From Mycoplasma anserisalpingitidis (lineage in GTDB: Bacteria > Bacillota_I > Bacilli_A > Mycoplasmatales > Metamycoplasmataceae): a DNA stretch of 64,000 bases. The notes beneath the pieces were generated by a model. The model was not told the DNA's origin, searched no databases, and worked only from the letters and a program-made list of their open reading frames with translations. The stretch spans positions 744,001-808,000 of the forward strand of contig NZ_CP042295.1 in NCBI RefSeq assembly GCF_007859615.1, in the 5' to 3' direction. How positions within the stretch are numbered: position 1 is the stretch's first letter; each line of letters starts with the position of its first letter. A program made the translations under genes and the position numbers. Shown piece by piece: positions 50,898-63,515 of this stretch.

Positions 50898-51155
50898 TTA
50901 ATTACCAATTTTTAAAAAGTTAACAGATCCGAAAATAGGAGACATTAAGAACACTTTTTCAAAACCACTTCAACCATAATTACAAATATAATAATCATTT
51001 GTGTTATTTAGTTTTATTTTTTCATTATATCCAATAGATTCCATAATTGCTAAATCATTTTAATTTACAAATATTTTTGTGTTAATATCAACTCCAAAAC
51101 AAGCTGTCATTGCTGATTCACTAAGTAAAGTGCATAATAAAAAGTTTTTTCTCAT
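50898..51155 (-). pseudogene. Short lipoprotein remnant with an internal stop
   Basis: The frame starts with a signal-like sequence MRKNFLLCTLLSESAMTAC, whose ending looks like a lipobox. It meets an in-frame TAA after 31 codons and then stays open for about 53 more (NDLAIMESIGYNEKIKLNN to VNFLKIGN). The ribosome-site-like GGCGG precedes the ATG. Probably a decayed surface protein gene in front of the 143-aa membrane gene. Confidence 0.5.
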
Positions 51156-51288
51156 TTAACCGCCTTAATATCTTTTATATATTTAAATTTTATCTTAATC
51201 TTTAACCTTTTAAGTGAAAACATTTCTACAGAATAATCAAATAAAGATAATTGGTAAATATTTCCCAATTTATGGAATAAAATGTGAA

Positions 51289-51323
51289 ACAAAAAATCAC
51301 ACTATTGTGTGACTTATATTCAT
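51289..51323 (-). terminator. Terminator hairpin, copy 2 of a repeated 35-base element
   Basis: TCACAC-TATT-GTGTGA with flanks nearly identical to 50381-50415. It lies directly after the ABC-F stop and its minus strand ends in TTTTTTG. Confidence 0.72.
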
Positions 51324-51329
51324 GTATGA

Positions 51330-52945
<1,616 letters not shown>

Positions 52946-53153
52946 AAAACCTCCATAGTTATTATTTATTATATTAAATTTAAAATTTATGTTCCACTTA
53001 TTAAAAATGTTAATGTGGGACGTTTTCCACTCTTATGATTTTAAAAAGTTAAAATTTAGCCATAATTTTTTAATTTTTTTAACTTTTCAATATCACACAA
53101 AACTTTATTAAGTTTCCATTTTATAAGTGTATTTTTTCGTTTTTAATTATATT

Positions 53154-56100
53154 ATGAAGAAGATTAGTAAATTAGTAATTTTAACAAGTAGTTTAAGCAT
53201 TTTTTCATTGGCTGCTTCATGTAATTTTAGTACTAGTAGCAAAAATGAAGATAAAAATAAAGAGTCGGAAAATCAAACAAACAAAATAGTTGACACATCT
53301 GTTAATTTAATTTTTAAGAATGTAGATGATGATGAAATAATTTTTAGTGAGAGAATTGAAAAAAGCGAGCTTCAAAATAAAAATTTAACTGAATATATTA
53401 AAGATTTAGCTTTTGAACCTGCAAGTAAAATTATTTTTAGTGAAAATGAAATAACCTTATATTTCAAAAAGATTGATACATTAGATTTAGAGATTGTTTT
53501 TAATGGTGTTTCTTATAAATTCAACGTTCCAAACAAACCCAATAATATCCTAAGAACATTAGAATCATTTAAAATTGAGCACAATGTTGATTCAAGTTTT
53601 TCAATACACAAAGATACTGAAAATACTTATGTTATAGAGAAAAAAATCGATCAAAATACATATTTAACTTTAAGGGATTTTGAAACAGATAAAGATTTAT
53701 TTAGTATTAAAGTGATTGATAATGAATTAGACGTTGCTGATATTTCACGATTTATTCCACATAATTGAGAATTAGCTTCCGAAGATTTTACACTAGATTT
53801 AAATAAAGATAACATAATAAAAATAAAAAGAAAAACCTATGTTGATTTAACAATAATTTACAATGATATAAACTATTTAATTAATGAAGTAGAAAATAAA
53901 AAAGAAACAATCAAAGAAAAATTACACATTTTTATGCTTGAAAACAAAATAAGTACTAAAGATTTTGAAATAATAAAGGAAAACAACAATGTGTTTAGGA
54001 TTAAACCTATAATCAAAACAACTTCACTAGTTTTTGTTGATGAAAATAATGATGAAATTAAAACTATTGAAAAAGTTTCATTTAACTTAGAAACAATTAA
54101 TTATAAAATTTTTATTCCAGATGGTTATGAACTAAAAGATAAGAATGTAGAAATAATATTTGGTCAAGTAAATAAAATTCAAGTACAAAAAATAAATAAA
54201 TCAGAAATAGATACCAATGAAAAAGAAGATTTAGATGAAGAAGAAGTTGACGAAATTTCATACATTGAAGAACAATTTGACAAAGTGTTGAATTTTGCTA
54301 AAAATTCACCAAATTTGATTATTCAGGGAAAATTAACAAAAAAAGACTTTGATTCAATAGTCCAAAGATATGATACAAACACAACTGAAACATATAGAAA
54401 AATGATTTATAAAGATATAGATACTTTTGGGTTTACAAAAACTATTGGATCTATAACTAGCTTAAACTTTAACTCTGAAATTTCAGAATTTATTGAGTTT
54501 AATTTAGGAAATGAAGATGAAGATGAATATATAACGTTTGCAAACGTTGATCAAATCGAGAAAAGTGGATCTTATAAAGGCGGTTCATACTTTAATTTTG
54601 AATTGGATAAAGAAAATAAAACTGTTGAAATTATAGGTAAATTTACTCTAGTTCAATCAGGTCAAATCACTAAACAAAGTGACTTATTTAAATTTATAAT
54701 ACAAATAGAAAAGAGTGAAGAAAATAACATAGCAACTGTTGATAGTGAAACCAAGAGTATAGATGATAAATTTAACAAAATACTAGAATTAGTAAAACAA
54801 AATGATTTTAGTGTTTTTAATAAAAGTTTAAGTCAAGAAGATTATCAACAACTACTTGATAGATTCAAAAAGGGTTCAACTCCGGCATATAGAAAAATCT
54901 ATTATAAAGATATTGATACTTTTGGCTTTACAAAAACTATCGGTAAAACTTCATCAATAAAATTCAATAATCAAATTAAGGACTTTATATCTAAAAACTT
55001 GTTAAATGAACAAAATGAATACATTGTGTTTTCAAATGTTGAACAAATTGAAACTAAAGGTACACATCAAGGCGGAACATATTTTAATTTTGAAGTTAAT
55101 GAAAATGAACAAACAGTAAATTTTACTGGTAAATTTTGTCTAATAAAAGAAAATCAAGTTGTTAAATTGAGTGATGTAATCAGCTTTACCTTAAAATTAA
55201 ATTCTGCAACTTCAGATGAAGAAATTGAAACTAGCACAAATACTAACGAAACTACAAGCAAGTTTGAAGCTTCGAAACAAAAAAATAATAATAGATTCAG
55301 AATAGGACACTGAAACGTTTTAAATTACGCAAATACTGAACCTAATTACAAATCTAATGGAATCGCTACAATTATAAATGATGCAAACATGGATATAGTC
55401 GGTTTAACTGAAATAAATTTAAATAGAGGTGATTCAATAAGTTTTATTGTAGATAAACTTAATCAAATTAATCCAGGAGCTGCATACAAATTTTATGTAC
55501 AACCTGTTTCTGAAGCAACAGAAAATAGCCAACCTACTCAATCTGAACAAATAGGTATTATATATAAATCATCAATTTTTGAACCTGCTAGATTCACAAA
55601 CGGTAAAATTGGTGACTCATTTAACCCCGAAGTTGAAAATTATAACGATTCAACTGATAAACGTCATTATGTTAGAACTCCTTATGGAATGAAATTCATT
55701 AATAAAACTACAAACAAAAATATAACAGTAGTCTTTAACCATCTCGACAGCCCAGGTGCTAAAATCAAAAGTGGCGAAGTTAATATAAATAAAACAAATG
55801 ATAAAAAAGGATTGATAAAAGGTGAATCACAAGGGAATTTCGAATTAACTGAAGCATATGGCTTAATAAATGTTATGAATTATTTTGATTCTATCGATGA
55901 TGATTCCAGTTTACTTTTTGCTGGTGATACTAATATAAGACTAAATAATATTCAAGTATTCAAACCTATGTTTGATAATGGGTATTTATCTGTCTATGGA
56001 GATAAAGAGGAAAAACATAAAACAAGTCTTGGCACATCAAAATATTGATCTCAACCATATGATAAAATCTTTGTAAAGGCAGCTCAATCAACTAAATTTA

Positions 56101-56261
56101 TAACTGAAGAAGATAATCCTGAACTTGAATTTAAATATGATATTTATGCAGCAATAAATGCTAAAATAATTACTGAATTTAAAAATAATGAAGACATAAT
56201 AATCAAAAAAGCTAGATCTATTTCAGATCACACTTTAACTTGAGTAGATTGAGAAAACTAA
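53154..56261 (+). CDS. Surface lipoprotein nuclease, MnuA type (endonuclease/exonuclease/phosphatase fold)
   Basis: A 1035-aa lipoprotein (lipobox LAASC, Cys23). Two tandem repeats of about 150 residues (starting near 371 and 537) share TYRKMIYKDIDTFGFTKTIG-type sequence and GG(S/T)YFNFE. The C-terminal part from about 714 is a DNase I-like nuclease: GHWNVLNYAN, GLTEIN, VVFNHLDSPG, FAGDTNI, YDKIFV and SDHTLTWVDW supply the Asn, Glu, His, Asp and final Asp-His. TGA codons occur in these motifs. Such nucleases feed nucleotide-requiring mycoplasmas and can degrade extracellular DNA traps. The next gene starts 1 base after its stop. Confidence 0.87.
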
Positions 56262-56262
56262 A

Positions 56263-57192
56263 ATGTATAAAAACATAATACCTTATGAATCCGGATTCAT
56301 GGACACAGAATCTGAACACAAAATTTACTATGAAGTATCTGGTAACCAAAACGGAATTCCTGTAGTATTTTTACATGGAGGACCAGGCGGGTCTTCTTCG
56401 GAAAAACATAGAGAGTTTTTTGACCCAATGTACTATAAAATAATAATTTTTGACCAAAGAGGTTGTGGAAAAAGTACGCCAAGTTGTTTATTAAAAAACA
56501 ACACAACAGACCATTTAGTTGATGATATTAATAACTTAACAAAAATGTTAAATGTAGAAAAATTCATTCTTTTTGGAGGTTCTTGAGGAAGCACATTAGC
56601 TCTAATTTATGCTATTAGACACCCCGAAAAGGTTTTATCTTTAGTATTACGTGGGATATTTTTATGTAGAAAATCTGATATTGATTGACTTTACCAAAGT
56701 GGAGTTGAACAATTCTTCCCAGAATATTTTGAAAATTATATGAATCATCTTAACGAAATCGAAAGAAAAGATGCATTATCTTCGTACTACAAAAGAATGA
56801 CTTCTACAGACAAAAATGTTGCCTTGCAAGCTGCAACAAAATTTGCAAACCTCGAATCAATTACTTCAACAATCAAAACCGTTGAACCTAATTCGGATGA
56901 TAAACATATTTTGGAAATTGCCACTTTAGAAGCACATTACTTTGTCAATGACTCATTTCTTCCATCGGATAACTATATTTTAGAAAATACAAAAAATATA
57001 GAAAATATCCCAACATATATTGTTCATGGTAGATATGATATGGTTTGTCGTCCTTCTTCAGCTTATGACTTACATAAAAAATTAAAAAAATCGCAATTAT
57101 ATTACACAAATTTAGCTGGTCACTCTCTTTTTGAAGTCGAAACAAGCCAAAAGTTATTTAATATTATGGAAGAATTAAAACATAAATTCTAA
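56263..57192 (+). CDS. pip: Prolyl iminopeptidase-like alpha/beta hydrolase
   Basis: A 309-aa serine peptidase of the proline iminopeptidase family, which removes N-terminal proline from peptides. The oxyanion motif HGGPGGSSS, DQRGCGKSTP, the nucleophile elbow GGSWGSTLALIYA (Trp by TGA), the Asp in HGRYDMVCRP and the His in AGHSLFE make up the full triad. No signal peptide, so it is cytoplasmic. It is cotranscribed with the nuclease lipoprotein and ends at a strong terminator. Confidence 0.92.
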
Positions 57193-57198
57193 TCTTTG

Positions 57199-57225
57199 CA
57201 CACTATTTAATATAGTGTGTTTTTA
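57199..57225 (+). terminator. Terminator after pip
   Basis: CACACTAT and ATAGTGTG form an 8-bp stem followed by TTTTT. Confidence 0.85.
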
Positions 57226-57232
57226 AAATAAA

Positions 57233-57251
57233 AAAATGCAGATAATTGCAT
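57233..57251 (-). terminator. Terminator of degV
   Basis: ATGCA-ATTATC-TGCAT on the minus strand followed by TTTTTTT, 5 bases after the degV stop. Confidence 0.7.
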
Positions 57252-57256
57252 CCTAA

Positions 57257-58114
57257 TTAAACTTTTGTTAATCCTATAATTTCACTATTTAATTTTTTAG
57301 GATATAAAATCACAACAACAGCTTCAGGCCCTGTATGAATAGCAACAACCGAAGGAATTGAACCAACAAAAATATTGCCTTTTATTTTATTTTTGGTGAA
57401 TTCTATATACTCATTAATTTCCTCATTTTTTGAGTGCAATAAAATCAATTCACAATTTTCATTATAATTTTTAACTTTATCTTCAATCACATTAAAGACA
57501 GTTTTAGAGAAAACTCTTCCTTTACCTTCTTTAAGTAACTGACCTTCAGAAAAACTAATGATTGGAACAATTTTTAATAATCTCGCTAATGTAGCGGCGG
57601 CTGGAGATAATCTTCCACCTTTAACTAAAAAATCATTGTATTTAGGCATTAATGAAATTGAATTAATATTAATATTGAATTGATTATAAGCTTCATCAAA
57701 GCTCATCCCGTTTTTTATGTTTTCTTCAAAATTAATTAAATCAAGTACTGTTGGAGCAGCAATATTTCTTGATTCAACAACTTTTAATTTAGGATAATCT
57801 GATTCAAGCATTTTAATACTTTGATATTGACCAGAGAGGTGTTTACTTATTGGATAGACTAAAATTTTGTCATAATCTTGATTTAATTTTTCAACCAATT
57901 CAATAACTTCACCTAGTTTTGTTGATGAAGTTTTTGCCATTTTTGAATCAGCATTAAAGACATTAAATAATGTTTCATTACTAATATTTATTCCATCATC
58001 ATACAATTTATCATCGATTTCAATATGTAATGGAATGAAAAATCAACCTTTTTCTTCCGCTTGTTTTTTTGTTAATCCTGATGATGAATCTACTACGATA
58101 GCTATTTTTTCCAT
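57257..58114 (-). CDS. DegV family fatty-acid-binding protein
   Basis: A 285-aa two-domain DegV protein. In Firmicutes members (FakB) present fatty acids to the FakA kinase for phospholipid synthesis. The N-terminal IAIVVDSSSGLTKKQAEE, DGINISNETLF, KTSSTKLGEV, SKHLSGQYQS, the KYNDFLVKGGRLS segment and AIHTGPEAVVVI are family motifs. The start is the ATG at 58114, which has TATAAT 6 bases before it and no ribosome site. It diverges from the YtpR-like gene. Confidence 0.9.
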
Positions 58115-58159
58115 AAAAGTATTATAATAAATTTTAAATTTAATTATAATAATAATATT

Positions 58160-58753
58160 ATGGTTTTAGTACACAAATTAAGCGAAAATTTTAACAATAA
58201 GGCAATAATTACTTTTAACACTGAATTAAAGGTAGAAAAGTTATTTAATACATCTGATTTTTGCGTTAATTTAGATGCAAAAAATAGAGTTCATTCGGTT
58301 GTTCTAAAGAATGCTGAAAAACACATTACAGACTATAACACTAAACGCAATTTTTTTAGTTTAGATTTAGTCAACTTAACAGATTTATTACATATTCTTA
58401 ATGTAAACCAATTTGAATATAGTGATTACAAAAAGTTTGTAAAAGGCAAAATTTTAGACAAGCAGTCTCACCCAAAAAGCGAGAAATTATTTATTATTGA
58501 AATTGAACACGGAGAAGAAAAAACAAGAAAAATTGTAACTAATTCTGCTGAAGTTCAAATAGGTGATGAAATATTTTTCATAATGCCTGGTTCTATTATC
58601 TATGATGGTACAGAAATTGTTAATGGACAAGTTATGGGAATTGATAGTCCAGGAATGTTATTAAGTTATAAATCACTTGGTTTAGAAAAAGAGTATGGAG
58701 TTGGTTTAGTAAAAAATGATAACTTAAAAATAGGAGAGGAACTAAAATTTTAG
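58160..58753 (+). CDS. YtpR-like protein with tRNA-binding domain
   Basis: A 197-aa protein. Residues about 90-195 form an EMAP-II/PheT-type OB fold (FVKGKILDKQSHPKSEKLFIIEIEHG, IVTNSAEVQIGDEI, SPGMLLSYKSLGL). The N-terminal half (residues 1-85) is also typical of YtpR. The domain binds tRNA in relatives. The stop is 1 base before tyrS, so both are probably made from one mRNA. No ribosome site is clear; a TATAAT lies 9 bases before the ATG. Confidence 0.85.
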   Translation: MVLVHKLSENFNNKAIITFNTELKVEKLFNTSDFCVNLDAKNRVHSVVLKNAEKHITDYNTKRNFFSLDLVNLTDLLHILNVNQFEYSDYKKFVKGKILDKQSHPKSEKLFIIEIEHGEEKTRKIVTNSAEVQIGDEIFFIMPGSIIYDGTEIVNGQVMGIDSPGMLLSYKSLGLEKEYGVGLVKNDNLKIGEELKF

Positions 58754-58754
58754 T

Positions 58755-59984
58755 ATGAATATATTAAATGAATTAAAAGAACGTGGTATCTTAAAAAATA
58801 TCTCAAGCGAAGAAAAATTTAATTCGCTTGAGAAAGGTGCAAAAGTTTATATTGGTTTTGATCCAACTGCTCAAAGTTTACATTTAGGAAATTACATTCA
58901 AATTAAGACTCTTCAAAGATTTAAACAAGCTGGATTTACTCCAATTATGGTTGTGGGTGGCGCTACCGGAATGATTGGTGACCCTTCTGGAAGAAACACT
59001 GAAAGAAATTTATTAGATTCTAAAACTTTAGAAAATAATAAAGAAAAAATTAGAAAACAACTTTCTAAGTTTGATATTGATGTAGTTGATAATTATGATT
59101 TTTACAAAGATATGAACATCTTATATTTTTTAAGAGAAGTTGGTAAACTAATCAGTATTAACTATATGTTATCTAAAGATGTGGTTTCTTCAAGATTAGA
59201 AAATGGAATTAGTTTTACTGAATTTTCATATCAACTAATACAAGGTTGGGACTTTTATCAACTTTATAAATTGCATAACACCAAAATTCAAGTCGGTGGT
59301 TCAGATCAATGAGGTAATATTACTACCGGATTAGAAATCATTAGTAAAAAATGTGAAAATCCTGATGCAGTTGGAATAACTCTTAATTTATTAACAGATG
59401 AAAATGGTAATAAATTTGGTAAATCAACTGGTGGCGGAAGTTTATGACTTGACAAAGATATGAACTCACCATATAACTTATATCAATTTTTATTCAATCA
59501 ACCTGATTCTCAAATTGAAAAATTACTTCTTTGATTGACTTCTTTAGAAATAAATGAGATTAAAAATATTATTAAAAACCATTTTGAAAATCCTTCATTA
59601 CAAAATGCTCAAAGAGTTTTGGCATTTGAAGTAGTTAAAGATATTCATGGTTATAATGAAGCTCAAAAATCATTTAATTTATCACAATTTATTTTTAACC
59701 CACAATTTGATATAACTTCATTAAAATTAAATGAATTTAAAAATATGATCGACCATTTTAAAGTATTAGAAGTTAAGAATGATTCTAATTTGGTTGAAGA
59801 ATTAATGAAAAACGAAGTATTCAAATCAAAAAGAGAAGTTAGGGAGTTCATTCAAAACAAATCATTAAAATTTAACTTTACTCCTGTTGACGAAAACACT
59901 AAAATTTCATCAAATTTATTTGATAATAAATATGCTATTGTAAACAAAGGTAAAAAACAAATATTTATCTTAAAAATTGTTTAA
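58755..59984 (+). CDS. tyrS: Tyrosyl-tRNA synthetase
   Basis: Charges tRNA-Tyr; 409 aa. Class I motifs: HLGN (HIGH equivalent) in FDPTAQSLHLGNYIQIK near residue 44, and KFGKSTGG (KMSKS equivalent) near residue 221. TGMIGDPSGR, SYQLIQGWDF and QVGGSDQWGN form the tyrosine and ATP site. A C-terminal S4 RNA-binding domain (KREVREFIQNKSLKFNF) completes it. Intact with TGA as Trp. It follows the tRNA-binding YtpR-like gene with a 1-base gap. Confidence 0.96.
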
Positions 59985-60010
59985 TATAATTTAATTAGAA
60001 AGGAGAATAT

Positions 60011-60922
60011 ATGGACAGAAAACCTCTCGAAGATACAAGTGATATTAGAATAGTTGAGAATAATAATATAAACAATCAAGTATTATCAACTTCATACTTA
60101 AAGAAAGATCCAGAAGGGATTTTAAACTCGCGTACTTATAGAATAATCACTAGAGAAAAAAAGTTTAAATTCTTTTCAATGTCGTTTTGATCAGTTGTTT
60201 TATTAACATCTGTTTTAGTGATTACTTTTTTAGCTTTATCTCAACAAAACATTATTCAACAAAATTTTGTAACTAGCTATACCGGTTATTATATTTTGTT
60301 TGGAATGACCTTAGTTTTTTCTCTTTTCTATGCTACTAAAGCAATAATAGAATTTCTTGCTTGAAAATCTTCTATAGCTCGTATGCGCGAAAGTTATGCT
60401 AATGGCGATTCATCTGCAAAAGTTTTATTTCACACAACTTATAGAAATATAAGTATTCGTTCAGTCAGAATTTTATGAGCTGTAATATTTATCGAAGTAT
60501 TCTATGGTTTATTTATTCTAATTACTTTCTTGTTATATAACTACTTTGTTTTAAAAGACAATAATGCAAGTTTAGAAATTAGTATGTTAAACGTCACTAT
60601 TGGATGAGATATTAAAGCTATGTTGAACAACTGATATAACAATAATATCGAGTTATTTTTAATCATTAGTTTAGTATTCTTAGGTTTGGTTCTTGCAACT
60701 TATTTTGTGTTCTTCACTTTAGATAAAAAAAGATTAATAGAAATTTCAAGTTTACTTGGAGATGATTATACTCAAATAACTAGTTCTATTATGGAAGCTA
60801 AATCAAAAGAACACAAATTATGAATAAAAGTTTTTATCGTCTCATTCTTCTTAATATATTTATTACCTTTTATAATTATATTAATACTTGTTTGAAGAAA
60901 AGTCATAAGAAGGAAAGGATAA
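60011..60922 (+). CDS. Four-helix membrane protein, 303 aa
   Basis: A clear ribosome site (AAAGGAG) precedes the ATG. A polar N-terminus of about 55 residues is followed by helices near 63-83 and 100-120. A conserved-looking cytoplasmic stretch (SSIARMRESYANGDSSAKVLFHTTYRN) comes next, then helices near 158-180, 215-240 and 275-298, so four to five in all. TGA encodes Trp six or more times. It may belong to the mollicute membrane family named after MSC_0882, but I cannot verify this. It lies between tyrS and the DJ-1 gene, 4 bases before the latter. Confidence 0.7.
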
Positions 60923-60926
60923 TTAA

Positions 60927-61484
60927 ATGAAATTATTAGTTATTACATTAGATGGATTTAATGACGTTGAATTAACAGGTGTTTTATCTTGTTTGTCACG
61001 TAGTCAAAAAGCTACATTCACTTACTATAATCCCGATAAAAATCATGTGTCAAGCCAATATGGAACGTATGAAATCAATGCTCAAACCAAAGTTGATATC
61101 AATGAATTTGATGCAATTTTCGTTCCTGGTGGACCCGCTGCTAAAGCTTTAAGAATTAATCAAAAAGCTTTAGATGTTATAAGAGAATTTAAAAAACAAA
61201 ATAAAGACATTTATGCAATTTGTGATGGACCAAATGCATTATATGAAACGGGTATAATTGATCCTGAAATATCATATAGTTCATTTCCTATGTTTAGTGA
61301 TCCAGTTGAATTAAAAGAAAAAACAGGAAAAAACAGGAACGAAAATCTTGTAACAAATTCAAACAATCACTTAATTACCGGTCGTTGTGCAGCAGCAGCT
61401 ATTGATCTAGGGTTAGAGATAATCAGACATAATTTCGGAGAAGAATTGTATAAACAAGTTTCATATGGAATGAAAACAAAATAG
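60927..61484 (+). CDS. DJ-1/PfpI family protein
   Basis: A 185-aa class I glutamine-amidotransferase-like fold. The nucleophile Cys is in IYAICDGPNALYE, FDAIFVPGGPAAK is the preceding strand-loop, and the TGRCAAAAIDLGLEII helix is typical of DJ-1/YajL/PfpI proteins. Relatives act as deglycases, chaperones or stress proteins. It begins 4 bases after the preceding stop with GAAAGGA as ribosome site and ends in a terminator, so it closes the transcription unit. Confidence 0.88.
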   Translation: MKLLVITLDGFNDVELTGVLSCLSRSQKATFTYYNPDKNHVSSQYGTYEINAQTKVDINEFDAIFVPGGPAAKALRINQKALDVIREFKKQNKDIYAICDGPNALYETGIIDPEISYSSFPMFSDPVELKEKTGKNRNENLVTNSNNHLITGRCAAAAIDLGLEIIRHNFGEELYKQVSYGMKTK

Positions 61485-61517
61485 TAGCAATCTATTTAAT
61501 AGTTTGCTATTTTTTTG
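61485..61517 (+). terminator. Terminator after the DJ-1 family gene
   Basis: TAGCAA and TTTGCTA pair around an AT-rich loop (itself CTATTTAATAG-like) and are followed by TTTTTTT. Confidence 0.8.
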
Positions 61518-61634
61518 TTTAAAAATATTTAAACGATAAAAAATCTAATATAATATGAATGTAAAAAGTCAAAAAACAGCTTAAAAATGCGTAAAATAAT
61601 AGCTTTTTAAGTTTTATAAAGAAAGGATATAAAT

Positions 61635-62239
61635 ATGAGCTTTGACTTTTTGAAAGTTGCACAAAATAGATATACAACAAAAATGTATGATCCAAATAAA
61701 AAAATTTCAGAAGAAAATATTAAGAAAATTAAAGAAATTCTCAGATTGACACCGTCATCAATTAATGGACAACCATAAAGTTTACTATTATATCAAACCA
61801 AGAATTAAAAGACAAATTATCTAAAGCATCAATAAGTAATGCAGAACGTGTTAAAAATTCAAGCCACTTAATCGTTTTAAGCAGAGTTGATGATTTATCT
61901 ATCTATGAAAATCATATGCACACTAATTTAGATCCTAGAGTGATTCCATATTACGAAAATGTAATTAAAACTTCAGATGAAACTGCTATAGCATGATATA
62001 AAAATCAAGTTTATCTTGCAATGGGATTTATGTTGGCTGCTTTAGGGACAATGAATATTGATTCAACCCCAATGGAGGGTATTGATACAAAACAATATAA
62101 AGAAATTCTCGGTCTTAACGGATACATGCCAGTGCTAGCATTAGCGATGGGATATAGAGATGAAAATGACTTCAATCAAATATCAAAATCTCCAAAACAA
62201 AGATTGGAAGAAAGTAAAGTTATTCAAGAAATTAAATAG
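61635..62239 (+). pseudogene. Nitroreductase family protein with a one-base deletion at a Trp codon
   Basis: Flavin nitroreductase of about 201 aa if intact. It opens [20 protein letters not shown] and continues [12 protein letters not shown], the FMN-phosphate site. There the sequence reads CCATAAAG instead of CCATGAAAG: the G of a TGA Trp codon is missing, giving TAA. In the next frame the protein continues KFTIISNQELKDKLSKA to the end, including AIAWYKNQVYLAMGFMLAALG and the CPxxGF-like IDSTPMEGID. The ribosome site is AAAGGAT. The second part remains fully open, so the mutation is recent or a sequencing error. Confidence 0.85.
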
Positions 62240-62245
62240 AATAAC

Positions 62246-62278
62246 AAATGCAGGTGTCAACAAGTACTTGCATTTTTT
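62246..62278 (+). terminator. Terminator after the nitroreductase gene
   Basis: AAATGCA-G-GT pairs with AC-T-TGCATTT around TGTCAACAAGT-like loop and is followed by TTTTT. Confidence 0.75.
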
Positions 62279-62428
62279 ATTTGAAAAAGGCATAAATATT
62301 ACTATCAAGTTATTGGAATAATTTTCATAATATATCTCTATTTTAGGGATACAAAGGCTTTTTAAAAAAATGATTAGTATAATTTAAATGTATAGAATAA
62401 AACTAAAAACTCGGAGGTTTTTTATTAT

Positions 62429-63478
62429 ATGGCAAAAATGAAAGCTTTTGTGGTTCGCTCACCTAAAAATTGGGCGGTGGAAGAAGTAGAAATTCCAAAA
62501 CCAAAATATAAAGAAGTATTAATTAAAATGGAAACATCAGGAATCTGTCATACAGATTTACACGCTGCTAATTTCGACTGATTAGTAGAACCTAAATACC
62601 CATTAATTCCTGGACACGAAGGAATTGGTATTGTTACAGAATTAGGTGAAGGATGTACACACTTAAAAGTTGGTGACCGTGTATGTTTAGCATGATTACA
62701 TGATGCTTGTGGTGCTTGTGAATTCTGTTTACAAGGTGAAGAAACATTGTGTCCTAACCAAAATATGTCTGCATATACTAAAGATGGTTCATATGGTGAA
62801 TATGCTATCGGGCATGAAGATTATGTTGCAATCGTACCTAAAGAATTAGATTTAATTACTGGAGCACCTATTGTTTGTGCTGGGGTTACAACATATAAAG
62901 CTATTAAAAGAGCTAAAGCTCGTCCAGGATATTGAATGGCAGTTATTGGTGTTGGAGGATTAGGACAATTAGCAATCCAATATGCTAAAGCTATGGGATA
63001 TCGTCCAATCGGAATTGATCTTAGTGATGAAAAATGTGAATTAGCTCTTAAATCAGGTGCTGAGTATGCATTTAACTCAAGAAAAGATCCAGATTGAATT
63101 AAAAAATTAATCGAAGTAACAGGTGGTGGAGCACACGCTGTAATTAATACATCAGTTGCTACACAAGCTGCTGAACAAGGTATGGAAATGTTGCGTCGTG
63201 GTGGACGTCAAGTTCTTGTTGGATTACCTTCTAAAGATGCTTCAGGTCAAGATAACGTTAAAGTTTCTGTATTCTGAACAGTGCTATTCCAAAGAGAATT
63301 GGTTGGATCAATCGTTGGTACAAGACTTGACTTAAAAGAAGCTCTACAATATGCTGCTGAAGGAAAAGTTAAATCAGAAGTTACTAAGGTTGTTAAACTT
63401 GATGAAGTTGCAGACATCTTTGATAAATTGCAAAAAGGTGAATTCATCGGTCGTGCTGTAATTGACTATAGAAAATAA
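62429..63478 (+). CDS. Zinc-dependent alcohol dehydrogenase (AdhP-like)
   Basis: A 349-aa medium-chain alcohol dehydrogenase. The catalytic zinc site shows GICHTDLHA and GHEGIGIV. The structural zinc is bound by four Cys in [17 protein letters not shown]. The NAD-binding loop [17 protein letters not shown] and Asp in IGIDLSD indicate NAD use. The 3' half contains [23 protein letters not shown], typical of AdhP/AdhA. A strong ribosome site (CGGAGG) lies upstream. The codon use is richer in G/C-ending codons than its neighbours, which fits high expression. It interconverts alcohols and aldehydes. Confidence 0.95.
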
Positions 63479-63487
63479 ATAATGAAA

Positions 63488-63515
63488 AAATCATGCTTAA
63501 GGCATGATTTTTATT
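63488..63515. terminator. Bidirectional terminator between adh and rsmI
   Basis: AAATCATGC-TTAAG-GCATGATTT, flanked by A-run and T-run on both sides, placed between two convergent genes. Confidence 0.85.
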
